From positions 124,001 to 188,000 of the forward strand of contig CBDCFT010000020.1 in assembly GCA_965216365.1 (NCBI GenBank): 64,000 nucleotides of DNA, in the 5' to 3' direction. Numbering within the stretch: the first letter of the stretch is position 1; the number at the start of each line of letters is the position of its first letter. A model generated the notes under the pieces. It saw only the letters and a list, made by a program, of their open reading frames with translations, was not told where the DNA came from and did no database searches. Positions 25,128-34,870 of this stretch are shown piece after piece. A program made the translations under genes and the position numbers. The stretch comes from CBDCFT01 sp965216365. GTDB lineage: Bacteria > Pseudomonadota > Gammaproteobacteria > Arenicellales > CBDCFT01.

Positions 25128-26273
25128 ATGCTGAAATTAAGACATTTTCCAACCGTTGAAGCGGTTGTTGAATCATTGCAACCGAGTTACCCGGTGTATT
25201 GTTTGAGACCGGAAGTGATCAAGAATGCCGCTAGGCTGTTTCTGGATGAATTTCCCGGCCGCGTGATGTACGCCGTCAAATGCAATCCCCATGTTGCCGT
25301 ATTGAAATATCTATATGAAGCCGGGATTCGGCATTTCGATACCGCCTCACCGGCGGAAATAGCATTGGTTCGCGAAAACTTTAAAGATGCCGACTGCTAC
25401 TACATGCATCCGGTCAAAGGCCGCGCGGCAATAAAGCTGGCACATGACGTGTATCGCGTTGATCACTATGTTATCGATCACATTAAAGAATTGGAAAAAA
25501 TTATCGATGTGACCGGCGGCGGCGATGGTAGCGTCGTGTTGGTGCGGGTTAAAACGCCGGAATACGATGCGTTTTACCAGCTTGCGGAAAAGTTCGGCGC
25601 TTCGATGGACGAGTCCGTCGAATTATTGCAAAAAGCCCAGAAGGCGGGATTCCAGGCCGGTCTGGCGTTTCACGTCGGCTCCCAGTGTCAAAATCCGCAG
25701 GCCTACGCATCAGCGCTGGAGATAGTCGGGGACATTGTTGCGCGAGCGGGTGTCCATGTGCACTACCTCGATGTTGGTGGCGGCTTTCCGGTTGAATACG
25801 TCAACAATATTCCACAACCGTTAACGGACTATTTTGATGTGATACGGGAATCGGTATCGAAACTCAAATTACGTGGCGATTGCACACTCATGTGCGAACC
25901 CGGCCGCGCATTGGTCGCGAGCGGATTTACCTTGCTGGTACAGGTTCATTTGCGTAAAGACAATGCACTTTATATCAACGACGGCGTGTATCACAGCTTG
26001 TCGGAAACCATGACCTGCGGTGTGGAACTACCGATGCGGGTGCTGCGAAATGGCAAAGTCAGCGAACAACAAATACCTTATAAAATTTATGGCCCGACAT
26101 GTGATAGCACAGATGTATTGGGCAAGCCGGTTATGCTGCCGGACGATATAGACGAAGGGGATTGGCTTGAAATCGGCCAGGCCGGCGCCTACTCCAACGC
26201 CATGAGTACACGGTTTAACGGGTTCTATCCGGAAACTTTTGTTACGGTAGACAGTCCGCCGCTGCTGCCATAG
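25128..26273 (+). CDS. Ornithine/diaminopimelate-type PLP decarboxylase
   Basis: A 381-residue fold-type III decarboxylase (alanine-racemase-like barrel, group IV ODC/DapDC/NSPDC). The Schiff-base lysine is in MYAVKCNPH near 47. The phosphate-binding run is HYLDVGGGFPVEY, followed by CEPGRALVASG, and the active-site cysteine loop is YGPTCDSTDVLG, which is typical of ornithine decarboxylases. The size fits ODC and lysine/ornithine decarboxylase rather than the longer arginine enzymes. It would supply putrescine or cadaverine to the ligase and aminotransferase beside it. The substrate is inferred. Confidence 0.83.
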   Translation: MLKLRHFPTVEAVVESLQPSYPVYCLRPEVIKNAARLFLDEFPGRVMYAVKCNPHVAVLKYLYEAGIRHFDTASPAEIALVRENFKDADCYYMHPVKGRAAIKLAHDVYRVDHYVIDHIKELEKIIDVTGGGDGSVVLVRVKTPEYDAFYQLAEKFGASMDESVELLQKAQKAGFQAGLAFHVGSQCQNPQAYASALEIVGDIVARAGVHVHYLDVGGGFPVEYVNNIPQPLTDYFDVIRESVSKLKLRGDCTLMCEPGRALVASGFTLLVQVHLRKDNALYINDGVYHSLSETMTCGVELPMRVLRNGKVSEQQIPYKIYGPTCDSTDVLGKPVMLPDDIDEGDWLEIGQAGAYSNAMSTRFNGFYPETFVTVDSPPLLP

Positions 26274-26309
26274 GTATACTCTGCTCCCATCGGAAGGACT
26301 TTATCGCTG

Positions 26310-27701
26310 CTAAACCGGAAAACCCATTCGGTGTACAAGTTTCAACCAAGGATGACGCCATCCGCCTTTTTCGTCGGCAGTATCCATGGCATACATGGTA
26401 ATCATTGAACCAATCCAACGGAACGGTTCCGGTGGCATCCAGTTGGGCAAGGTTGTTGCCAGATTCAGCTTAGTTTCAGGCGTGTCCGATCCGTCAAGCA
26501 ATGCCAGACCAATACGCGCGCCAAAACGGCTGGCGGACACACCGAAGCCTGAATAGCCGCCGGCATAGATGACCTTATCATTGTAATAGCGTTGGAAATG
26601 CACCGCCATGCGCGTAGTTAAACCAATCGGACCGCTCCATGCGTGAGTAAAACTGACGTCGTCCAACTGCGGAAAAGTTTTGAAGAAGGCGCCCGCCAGA
26701 CGCTCATAAACCTGCGGATGACGGTCGGTATCCGGATCGGTGTTATTGTTGTAGAAATAACCCAGACGGCCACCGAACACGATACGGTTGTCATTGGTCA
26801 AACGGGTGTAGTTCAACTGGGTACGCGTGTCATAAATTCCCTGGCGATTGGCCCAGCCGACTCTCGATAACTGTTCATCGGTTAAAGGCTCCGTCGCAAC
26901 AATTCGGTCCCGGATCGCCGCAACCCGTTGCTTGATTTTCGCGTGACCTGCGGCGAACGCGTTGGTCGCCAACAGAACTTTAGGCGTGCGTACTTCGCCG
27001 TCGTGGGTACGCACGAGCATACTGGAACCTTGATCGGTCAACCCGGTCATGGGAGAAAGCTCGTGCAGACGCACACCCAAAGACAAAGCGGCTTTTTTTA
27101 ACCCCCAGGCAAGACGGGCCGGATGCACGATGCCGCTGTTCTTTTTCGACCAAACGCCACCATAGTAAAGCGGCGAATCGACTTGGGCGCGAATACCGTC
27201 ACGGTCGAGTAATTCCGCATCGTGCCCGTGCTCAATATGCAGTTGGTATTCTTGATCCAGGTCGGTAACGTTTTCTTCCCCTACTGCGACGGTCAATTCG
27301 CCATTCCACTCCGCATGACAATCGATGTCGTAGTCGCTGAGCGCTTTGAGAAAGCCCTGCATGTTGTCATGACCGAGTTGTTCCAATGCTTCGAGGTCTT
27401 TGGGAAAAATCCGCACCGCATTGGACAACCCGTGCATAACAGACGTCGACACGATGCCACCGGGACGGCCCGATGCGCCATAGGCTACCTTGTTCGCCTC
27501 GATAACGACGACATCACGTTTAGAGTCGACTTCTTTGGCCTGAATAGCCGCCCACAGTCCGGTAAAGCCACCGCCGACAATGACCAGATCGGCCTCGGTA
27601 CGACCGATCAGCTGCGGCTCGACGCCGGGTGCTTCAGGGTTATCTAACCAGAACGGGAATAGCGTGACATCTTCGAGCGCGCGTTGTGCTGGTTCATTCA
27701 T
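26310..27701 (-). CDS. FAD-dependent amine oxidase-like protein (DAO family)
   Basis: A 463-residue DAO-family oxidoreductase, more distant from PuuB than the other two in this region. The FAD site is LVIVGGGFTGLWAAIQAKEV at about 39-58, followed by VVIEANKVAYGASGRPGG. The substrate cap has CHAEWNGELTVAVG, and the C-terminal FAD motif is VIYAGGYSGFGVSASRFGA. It is the last gene of the run amidotransferase, symporter, ureohydrolase, oxidase, with 24 bases to the gene before. It probably oxidises a secondary or glutamylated amine; the exact substrate is unknown. Confidence 0.8.
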   Translation of the reverse strand: MNEPAQRALEDVTLFPFWLDNPEAPGVEPQLIGRTEADLVIVGGGFTGLWAAIQAKEVDSKRDVVVIEANKVAYGASGRPGGIVSTSVMHGLSNAVRIFPKDLEALEQLGHDNMQGFLKALSDYDIDCHAEWNGELTVAVGEENVTDLDQEYQLHIEHGHDAELLDRDGIRAQVDSPLYYGGVWSKKNSGIVHPARLAWGLKKAALSLGVRLHELSPMTGLTDQGSSMLVRTHDGEVRTPKVLLATNAFAAGHAKIKQRVAAIRDRIVATEPLTDEQLSRVGWANRQGIYDTRTQLNYTRLTNDNRIVFGGRLGYFYNNNTDPDTDRHPQVYERLAGAFFKTFPQLDDVSFTHAWSGPIGLTTRMAVHFQRYYNDKVIYAGGYSGFGVSASRFGARIGLALLDGSDTPETKLNLATTLPNWMPPEPFRWIGSMITMYAMDTADEKGGWRHPWLKLVHRMGFPV

Positions 27702-27725
27702 CGCTGGTTAGCTCGCAGTTACCAG

Positions 27726-28679
27726 TTAATCGCGATATGCCACGCCCGGCAACACGCACAACATTTCAAACAACAAGTTGGCCGCAGTCAGCGATGTGTT
27801 ACCGCTCGGATCGTAAGGTGGCGCGACTTCCACCAGATCGCCGCCGACCAAATCCAGCCCGCGACAACCACGAACAACCTCCAACGCCTGCGGCACAGTC
27901 AAACCACCAATCTCAGGCGTACCAGTTCCAGGTGCGAAAGCGGGATCGAGTCCATCAATATCGAAAGTAAAATAAACCGGCCCTTCACCCAGTTGTTCAC
28001 GCACCTCGGTCATCAGTGGAGTTAATGACTTGTGCCAGCACTCTTCGGCCTGAACCACGCGCACACCTTGCGAACGCGGCCAGTCAAAATCATCGGCCTC
28101 GTAACCGGTGGCGCGCAAGCCGATTTGCACCATGCGTGACGGTTCGATCAGACCTTCTTCGATGGCACGCCTGAACGGCGTGCCATGAGCAACAGGTTCG
28201 CCAAACATGACATCGTTGATATCCGCATGAGCGTCGATATGCACGACTCCAACTGGGCCGTATTTACGATGCATCGCGCGCAGAATAGGCAAGGCAATAG
28301 TGTGATCGCCACCTAACGTTAACGGCTTACAGTCATGCGCGAGAATGTCGTCGTAAGCGGCCTCGATGATTTTGATGCTGTCCGCAAGATTAAACGTGTT
28401 AATCGCCACGTCACCAATATCGGCTACCTGTAAAGAATCGAACGGCGCGGCGCGCGTCGCCATGTTGTAAGGCCGGATCAAACAGGACTCCGCACGGATT
28501 TGACGCGGACCAAAACGCGCGCCGGCGCGATTAGATGTGCCGATATCAAACGGCACACCAACGAAACAGGCGTCGAGTCCAGCAGCGTTATCCCGGGTCG
28601 GTAACCGCATCATGGTGGCGTAGCCGCCAAAACGTGGCATTTGGTTACCACCCAGGGGTTGATTGAATGTTTTACTCAT
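27726..28679 (-). CDS. Agmatinase-family ureohydrolase
   Basis: A 317-residue binuclear manganese hydrolase of the arginase/agmatinase family, which releases urea from guanidino compounds. The metal ligands are visible as LGGDHTIALP, VVHIDAHADINDV and FTFDIDGLDPAFAPGTGTPE. The GGDHT and GTGTPE pattern fits agmatinase, guanidinobutyrase or guanidinopropionase, and these cannot be told apart by eye. It is 11 bases from the symporter gene before it. In this setting it would yield putrescine or 4-aminobutyrate for the neighbouring gamma-glutamyl pathway. Confidence 0.88.
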   Translation of the reverse strand: MSKTFNQPLGGNQMPRFGGYATMMRLPTRDNAAGLDACFVGVPFDIGTSNRAGARFGPRQIRAESCLIRPYNMATRAAPFDSLQVADIGDVAINTFNLADSIKIIEAAYDDILAHDCKPLTLGGDHTIALPILRAMHRKYGPVGVVHIDAHADINDVMFGEPVAHGTPFRRAIEEGLIEPSRMVQIGLRATGYEADDFDWPRSQGVRVVQAEECWHKSLTPLMTEVREQLGEGPVYFTFDIDGLDPAFAPGTGTPEIGGLTVPQALEVVRGCRGLDLVGGDLVEVAPPYDPSGNTSLTAANLLFEMLCVLPGVAYRD

Positions 28680-28690
28680 AGGATGTCAGT

Positions 28691-30347
28691 TTAATTACCC
28701 GCCCGTTCACTGGCGTACTCCGTTCGCTGCTTGGACCAGCCAAACCAGCCTTGTGTATCCATCGGCTTACCGTCGATATCAACCAGCGGTTTGGGATTAT
28801 CGACTCTTTGCGTCAACAAGGAGAACACTACCAGACAAACCGCCGACGCAATCAAACCCCACACCGATGCGATATACAATGCATCCCACATCGCCCAGTC
28901 GAAATAAACGCCTTCGACACCAGGTACCACATCGGTGTTGGCCTCCATGGTATAGGGCAGATATTGAAAGTAAGCCAATATCCAGGCAGCAAAACCTCCC
29001 AGAAATGCCGCTAATGCACCCATGCCATTGGCTTTTTTCCAGAAAAATGCGGTTGTGTAGGGAACGAATAGCGAAACCAGTAACACCGACCAGGACACCA
29101 CCATGAGTTGATAAATGGTCTCGAAACGCAGCGCCAGTAACAGCGAGACGGCGGTCACAATCGGCACAAACAAGCGAGTAATGAATAGAGAAGTCTTGTC
29201 GCTGACATCGCCCTTCACCATTTTCAGCCCGTTATAACCGATGATGGACGCCCCCGCGAGAATGGCCGCGGCCGCGCTCGACATCAGCGCCGCCACCAGA
29301 CCGCAGACAAATATAACGGTTAAAACAACGGGTAAATGTTCCGCCGCCATGAATAACAAGATTTGATTGCTGATCTCGTCGAAGCTCAACTCGGGATAAA
29401 GTTTGAAAGCAATCATGCCGAGAATCACGGGAATCGAACCCAGTATCCAATACAAAACTCCACCCAAGGTACAACAACGTACGCTGGTCTGTTCGTCCTT
29501 GGATGACAACATGCGTTGCGCCAGGTCCTGCGCCGCTATGGAACCAAAGCCGATAGCCATCCATGCCGCCAGCCAGTAGAACCAACCCATATGCCCGGTG
29601 TAGTAAAGATAACCGGCATTTTCGTATTCAGGGTGAGCGGCGGATTCCGATATAGGCAGAAACGCCCATTGGTTGACATTAAACATATTGTTATCCGGAC
29701 TGTTATTGAATACAGCATCCCAACCACCCACCAAAGGTACTGCGACTATCAACATGGTGACCATGCTGAGAATGATGATCGCCATCTGCAATGCATCGGT
29801 CAGCGTTAAGGCCCACATACCACCTAAATAGGTATAGACCACCAGCACCGCGGTACCGATACCGATGCCCCATCCCAGCGGTATGCCGGTAAAGAAATGA
29901 ATGATCGTGCCGAAACCGACTAACAGCGCGCCCACCCAACCCATTTCGGCGATAATCATGGCGAAGGCCGATGCCAGCCCCATGTGTTTGCCATAACGCA
30001 GTGCAAACATATCCACCAGGGTTAAAAACCGACCGCGCCGTACCAGCCGCGCAAAAAAGAACCCGACCAGCAACAAACATAATCCGGCTCCATAGGGGTC
30101 GAAAATCACACCTTGCACGCCAAAGATATAGGCATTCCCCGCGGATCCCATTGTGGTGCCTGCGCCATACCAGGTCGCAACCAGTGCACCCGTACCCAAA
30201 AACAATCCTAAGCCTGCGGCCAGCCACTAAATAGTCGGTTTCACTGCCTACCTTCTTTGATGCATACCAACCGATAGACAACAACACCGCCATGTAAAAC
30301 ACCAAACCGGCCATTACCCAACTTCCGTATTCATAAGTTCCAGACAT
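28691..30347 (-). pseudogene. Sodium:solute symporter gene with one frameshift
   Basis: Two frames make one SSS-family transporter of about 550 residues. The start is at 30347 (MSGTYEYGSWVMAGLVFYMA, then SETDYLVAGR). The main part begins FLGTGALVATWYGAGTTMGS and runs to 28691 with about 12 further membrane segments. The frames meet within 30211-30223, where removing one base gives the continuous DYLVAGRGLGLFLGTG. Family marks in the second part include GGMWALTLTDALQ and a long C-terminal cytoplasmic tail. It would import an amine or amino acid with Na+. The shift may be a sequence error, because both parts remain otherwise intact. Confidence 0.8.
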
Positions 30348-30431
30348 ATCGTATTACCTCCAGGTTAATTTGTTTTAATATGGATTTATGTGGTGAAAAC
30401 CTCTCTTCGTTATCCGTTACCGTCTTCTAAT

Positions 30432-31118
30432 TCAGCCATTTCGATCTCGTTGCAAAAAACGTGATATCCAATCTGCAACTTGACCTGACGACGTGTCCCG
30501 ATTCAGGCTGGCCTTACCCTGCGCGGCAATGTCGGCGGGTAAGATGTCTTTGCGTGCTTCGATCAAATCCGCCAGGTAATCAACTGCGATCTCAGGATGT
30601 GGCTGGATAGACAAAGCCTTATCACTGTAGACAAGCGCCGCGTATTGACAGGACGATGACGAACCAATCACGGTGGCATCCGCAGGGAGTTCAATGATTT
30701 GATCCTGATGCCACGCCGGAAGCTGCACATAATCGTCAAAATCATCCAGCTTGTAGTCTTCGATACCGACCGACCAGCCACCGGAGAACTTTTCTACCTT
30801 GCCACCCAGCGCCTGTGCAATGATCTGATGACCAAAACAAATACCGACTATCGGTACAGATTGCGCGTAAACATCGCGTATAAATTCTTCCAGTGGGGCA
30901 ATCCATTCGTGTTCTTCGTACACCCCGAACTTGGATCCGGTAATCAACCAACCGTCTGCGTCGTGCACATCTATGGGAAAGACGTGGTCCAACACCACGT
31001 AGGTAACGAACTCTAAACCCCTTCCGGCAAGGAAACGCTCGAACATTTCATTGTAGTCGCCGTGCTTGCCGAGAAGCTCACCAGGTACGCGGCCGGTTTG
31101 TAATATGCCGATCTTCAT
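30432..31118 (-). CDS. Class I glutamine amidotransferase-like protein
   Basis: A 228-residue GATase1 domain protein of the GMP-synthase-like group. The nucleophile Cys lies in VGICFGHQIIAQALGG near residue 95, the oxyanion region in DGWLITGSKFGVYEEHEW near 55, and the His-Glu pair in LSIQPHPEIAVDYL near 178, so the triad is complete. It sits at the head of the symporter, ureohydrolase and oxidase run and downstream of the PuuA/PuuB pair. That position makes a gamma-glutamyl hydrolase role, like PuuD on gamma-glutamyl-GABA, likely but not proven. PuuD itself belongs to a different (C26) branch. Confidence 0.78.
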   Translation of the reverse strand: MKIGILQTGRVPGELLGKHGDYNEMFERFLAGRGLEFVTYVVLDHVFPIDVHDADGWLITGSKFGVYEEHEWIAPLEEFIRDVYAQSVPIVGICFGHQIIAQALGGKVEKFSGGWSVGIEDYKLDDFDDYVQLPAWHQDQIIELPADATVIGSSSSCQYAALVYSDKALSIQPHPEIAVDYLADLIEARKDILPADIAAQGKASLNRDTSSGQVADWISRFLQRDRNG

Positions 31119-31146
31119 TGTTTAGGAAACCCCTAATTGATCCAGT

Positions 31147-31240
31147 TCTGTCATTCCGTCCGTAGGGAAAAATCGTATGGCCTGTTGATGAATGAAACTC
31201 ATTTTAAGAAAGCTTTCTCGCGTTGCTCCAAATGACAAAT
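31147..31240. repeat. Dispersed TGTCATTTCG-type repeat, copy b
   Basis: It begins TCTGTCATTCCGTCCGTAGG and ends CTTTCTCGCGTTGCTCCAAA plus TGACAAATTAG. It shares TCTGTCATTYCG with copy a (9282) and AATGACAAATTAG with copy c (48169). It lies between puuB2 and the amidotransferase gene and may separate their transcripts. Confidence 0.5.
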
Positions 31241-31285
31241 TAGTCGGAGGTTTCTTAGCCTTTACCAGTTTCGAACTAAATGGAC

Positions 31286-32596
31286 TCAAATACCTAATGC
31301 ATCACGCATGCTGTACCACCATGAACCGATCATGCAGTATTGTTCGCGAAATAATCGGCCACCAGGAAATGGAAACCAACGTAGTTTGGCGAACACATCG
31401 AAACGGCTTAAGTCACCGTCCACAGCTTCCGCTAAAATACGACCAAACAAATGAGAGCCAGTGACACCGTGACCGCTGTAGCCGTGAGCGAAGTAGGTGT
31501 TGGCGCCGATCCGCCCTAACTGCGGTACGCGGGAAAACGACAAAGCAAAGTTACCGCTCCAGGCGTAGTCGATTTTTACGCCTTTAAGCTGCGGATAAAT
31601 TTTCTCCATATTGGGTCGCAGCTTGGCTTCGATGTCCGCCGGATCGGTGCCGCCATAAACAGTGCCGCCACCGAAAAGTAATCGTTTGTCCGCTGATAAC
31701 CTGTAATAGTCGAGAACGTAACGCGTATCTTCCACACACAAGTCGGTGGGCAATAATTCGTGTGCGCGTTCCGCGTCCAGGGGTTCGGTGGCAATAATCT
31801 GGGTGGACACCGGCATAACTCGTGGTGTTAATGTGCGCACCACTCCACCAAGATAAGCGTTGCCACAGAGTATGAGTGTCTTGCAGCGAATTTCGCCGTT
31901 GGCAGTTTTGATTGTGGGGGTAGTGTCAATATTGTCGACGGCGGTTACCGGTGACATTTCGTAAATGGCACCACCATTTTGTTCGAAAGCCGCGGCTTCG
32001 CCGAGCGCGAGATTAAGCGGGTGCATGTGACCACCGGTGTGATCAATCATGCCGCCAAAATACGCGTCGGAACCGACATGTTCACACATGGCATTCTTGT
32101 CCAGCAACTCATGATCGTCCATGCCGTGTTTGCGCCAAAGCGCCTGTTTTGCCACCAGTTCGCGCATCTGCTTCTCGGTGAATACCGCAAATAGATTTTT
32201 TTCTTTCAGGTCACATTGAATAGCGTACTTTTTGACCTGTTCGCGAATGATGTCGCCACCCTCTTGTGCGATTTTGCCGACGAAGGCGCCGACCTCGACA
32301 CCATAACGTTTCTCGATAGTAGCCAGGCTCGCATTGAGGCCGTTGACAATTTGGCCGCCGTTGCGGCCAGAAGCACCCCAACCGACTCTTGCACCTTCAA
32401 CAATGGCAACTTTGTAACCCTTCTCGGCCAGATGCAATCCTGCCGACAGACCGCTGTAACCCGCGCCGACAACGCAGATATCGATGTCGACACTACCCGT
32501 CAGCGGTGGGCGTGCCGGTGCCGGGTTAGCCGTAGCGGCGTAGTAGCTGCCGGGATAACTGCCGTCTGCCGCGTAACTGTTTGCAGCGGTATTCAT
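31286..32596 (-). CDS. puuB: PuuB-like gamma-glutamyl-amine oxidase (copy 2)
   Basis: A 436-residue DAO-family flavoprotein, clearly paralogous to 20928-22223. The FAD site is CVVGAGYSGLSAGLHLAEKG at about 40-59, followed by VAIVEGARVGWGASGRNGGQ. It has the HMHPLNLALGE segment, DYAWSGNFALSFSRVPQLGR and FAHGYSGHGV. The ATG at 32596 overlaps the TGA of the PuuA-like ligase by one base (TGATG), so the two are translated as a pair. The expected job is oxidation of the ligase product to an aldehyde. Confidence 0.85.
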   Translation of the reverse strand: MNTAANSYAADGSYPGSYYAATANPAPARPPLTGSVDIDICVVGAGYSGLSAGLHLAEKGYKVAIVEGARVGWGASGRNGGQIVNGLNASLATIEKRYGVEVGAFVGKIAQEGGDIIREQVKKYAIQCDLKEKNLFAVFTEKQMRELVAKQALWRKHGMDDHELLDKNAMCEHVGSDAYFGGMIDHTGGHMHPLNLALGEAAAFEQNGGAIYEMSPVTAVDNIDTTPTIKTANGEIRCKTLILCGNAYLGGVVRTLTPRVMPVSTQIIATEPLDAERAHELLPTDLCVEDTRYVLDYYRLSADKRLLFGGGTVYGGTDPADIEAKLRPNMEKIYPQLKGVKIDYAWSGNFALSFSRVPQLGRIGANTYFAHGYSGHGVTGSHLFGRILAEAVDGDLSRFDVFAKLRWFPFPGGRLFREQYCMIGSWWYSMRDALGI

Positions 32597-33942
32597 CAAA
32601 CGGTTTCCAAGTAGCTGTGATACTCGAAGTCGGTCACCCGTCCTGCGAAAACCGCTAATTCCTGTTGTTTGCAGGAAACCAACATGCGTCGCAAAACCGG
32701 TGCGAAGATACGGGCGGTCAGCGCACCTTGTTCGAACGACTCGATGGATGATGCCCAGTCAAATGGAAGATGCGGTAGATCGAGAGAATAGGCATCCCCG
32801 GTGATCGGATCCGACGGCTGTAACTGCTGTTCGATACCTTCCAACGCAGCACCAAGAATGGCGGCCAGTACCAGATATGGATTCGCATCCGCACCGGCGA
32901 CACGGTGTTCGATGCGTCGTGCCACAGATGGTCCACCGGGAATGCGAATCGCGGCGGTTCGGTTTTCATAACCCCAGGCAATGGCCGTGGGGGCGTGGGT
33001 GCCGGGTCGCAAGCGGCGATAAGAGTTTAGATGGGGTGCGAATAACAGTGTCGATTCAGCCATACCCGCGAGCAGGCCACCCACAGCATGACGCAGAATC
33101 TGCGAGCCTTGTTCGGTACCGTCATCAAAGACATTGCCACCTTCTGCATTGAGCAAGCTGAAATGGACGTGAAAGCCGTTACCGGAACGATCACCGTAAG
33201 GTTTGGCCATGAACGAAGCGGCAAAACCGTGTTTGCGTGCAACGCCTTTGACAATGCGTTTGAAATACACCGCATCGTCTGCCGCTTTAAGCGGGTCTGC
33301 CACGTGTAAAAGATTGATCTCGAACTGACCGGCGCCGTTTTCGGCGATGGCCGCGTCAGCCGGTATATTCTGAGCGGCGCATGCGGCGTAGATATCGTTC
33401 ACAAAAGCGTCGAATTGATCAATTTCGTCGATGGACAGTACGCCATCGGCATCCAACCGTTTACCGGTAATGGGCGAGCGCGGCGCGACCGGCCTAAGAT
33501 CGCCGGGATCCACCAGATAAAATTCAAGCTCCGTCGCCGCCACCGCAGTAAGCCCTAACGCGGCATAGCGTTCAACTACAGCGGCCAATGCCCGGCGCGG
33601 ATCGCCGGCGAACGGCATACCGTTATCTTCACTTAACCACAGTGGCACCAGCGCGGTTGGTTGCGCTAACCAGTCCACCGGTAAAATGCCGCGGCCGGTC
33701 CATTCGCAGATTCCATCGGCATCACCACTGGCAAACACCAGTTCGCTGCCAATAATATCTTCACCCCAGATATCCACACCGGTGATCGACAGCGGCATTC
33801 TTACACCACCTTCAAGTGCTTTTTTTGCCTGGGTTACGGGTATTCGTTTGCCACGCATGGCGCCGTTCAGGTCGCACACGGCAGCGCGTACACTAAGAAT
33901 GTCCGGACGGCTCTCTAACCAGTGCAGCACGTCAGCATTCAT
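32596..33942 (-). CDS. puuA: PuuA-like gamma-glutamyl-amine ligase (copy 2)
   Basis: A 448-residue glutamine-synthetase-family ligase starting at ATG 33942 after a strong GGAGGAGC site; the upstream extension to 34044 crosses the operator region and is not coding. Marks: AAVCDLNGAMRGKRIP, ATELEFYLVDPGD, ENGAGQFEINLLHVADPL, NGFHVHFSLL, NSYRRLRPGTHAPT and NRTAAIRIPGG. It differs from copy 1 around the amine pocket, so a different amine substrate is plausible. It is divergent from the GntR regulator and is probably its target. Confidence 0.87.
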   Translation of the reverse strand: MNADVLHWLESRPDILSVRAAVCDLNGAMRGKRIPVTQAKKALEGGVRMPLSITGVDIWGEDIIGSELVFASGDADGICEWTGRGILPVDWLAQPTALVPLWLSEDNGMPFAGDPRRALAAVVERYAALGLTAVAATELEFYLVDPGDLRPVAPRSPITGKRLDADGVLSIDEIDQFDAFVNDIYAACAAQNIPADAAIAENGAGQFEINLLHVADPLKAADDAVYFKRIVKGVARKHGFAASFMAKPYGDRSGNGFHVHFSLLNAEGGNVFDDGTEQGSQILRHAVGGLLAGMAESTLLFAPHLNSYRRLRPGTHAPTAIAWGYENRTAAIRIPGGPSVARRIEHRVAGADANPYLVLAAILGAALEGIEQQLQPSDPITGDAYSLDLPHLPFDWASSIESFEQGALTARIFAPVLRRMLVSCKQQELAVFAGRVTDFEYHSYLETV

Positions 33943-33980
33943 TCTCGATTGCTCCTCCTTTGGTATTTTTCTTTCTAACC

Positions 33981-34026
33981 TATCACAAATTACTAAATGT
34001 GATACTATTTTATGAAATAATATCAC
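33981..34026. promoter_or_regulatory. Palindromic operator between puuA2 and gntR
   Basis: A 28-base inverted repeat at 33999-34026 pairs GTGATACTATTT with AAATAATATCAC (11 of 12 positions) around TATG. A third half-site, TATCAC, at 33981-33986 forms a second inverted pair with GTGATA at 33999-34004. The block lies between the divergent starts of puuA2 (33942) and the GntR gene (34080) and is the likely binding site of that regulator. Confidence 0.7.
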
Positions 34027-34079
34027 TTTAGATGCTGGTGTCAAACTGTTATTTTTGCGTTAGCTTATGACTAGATGTA

Positions 34080-34826
34080 ATGCCTGTTTCATCACAAAGT
34101 AACAAAACCGTGGCCAAAACCGCCAAACTCGCGCTTCCACGGCTTAGCCGTGGGAATCAAATGACTGCCCAGGAATATGCGTACCGGTGTCTGCGGCATG
34201 CGTTAATGACAGGCGCTATTGCACCAGGACGGCCAATAACCATCCGGGAGATCGCCGATGCCATGGAATTGAGTCCCACTCCAGTGCGCGAAGCGTTGCG
34301 ACGACTCAGTTCGGAGCACGCGCTGACGGTTTTAGGTAATCGCCGCATTATTGTGCCGGAGATGACCGTCGCGCGGTTCGAAGAGTTGGTATTGTTGCGC
34401 TCGGCACTTGAAAGTTACGCCGCGAAACGCGCCATTCCTTATGTCAACAAAGTGTTGATTGATGAGTTGGAAACGATTGACGCACGTATAGACGAAGCAG
34501 TGGCGAATGACGATCATACCGCCAGTGTTTTATTGAATCAAAGTTTCCACAAGGGAATCTATCGGGCCAACCCGGAACAAGTGGTTTTACCCATGATCGA
34601 AAGCCTTTGGTTGCAACTGGGTCCGTTTTTACGGATTGCCGCACAGTACACAAAAGAATTGTATTTAGTTGACCGGCATGCAGAGATCATCGATGCGTTA
34701 CGCCGGCGCGACGCTCTGGCTGTCAGTCTCGCCATTGACGCAGATGTGCGCGATGGAGTAAGCCACCTTGGACACGACACGCTGGATAAAATACTGCACA
34801 GCAGCACTAATGGCGACAGCGCTTAG
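34080..34826 (+). CDS. GntR-family regulator with FCD domain
   Basis: A 248-residue transcription factor. The winged helix covers about residues 30-95 (TAQEYAYRCLRHALMTGAI, then ITIREIADAMELSPTPVREALRRL, the GntR recognition helix). The C-terminal all-helical FCD ligand domain shows metal-site residues in ELVLLRSALESYAAKR, NQSFHKGIYRA and DRHAEIIDALRRRD. FCD regulators usually bind carboxylic acids or amino-acid-like ligands. The first 27 residues are unconserved-looking, and ATG 34161 is an alternative start. It faces puuA2-puuB2 across a strong palindrome and precedes the amidase cassette, so it may control both. Confidence 0.88.
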   Translation: MPVSSQSNKTVAKTAKLALPRLSRGNQMTAQEYAYRCLRHALMTGAIAPGRPITIREIADAMELSPTPVREALRRLSSEHALTVLGNRRIIVPEMTVARFEELVLLRSALESYAAKRAIPYVNKVLIDELETIDARIDEAVANDDHTASVLLNQSFHKGIYRANPEQVVLPMIESLWLQLGPFLRIAAQYTKELYLVDRHAEIIDALRRRDALAVSLAIDADVRDGVSHLGHDTLDKILHSSTNGDSA

Positions 34827-34870
34827 TTGTCAGTAATCTTTGCCTAACCTCAGCATCGGCATTAAATAAA

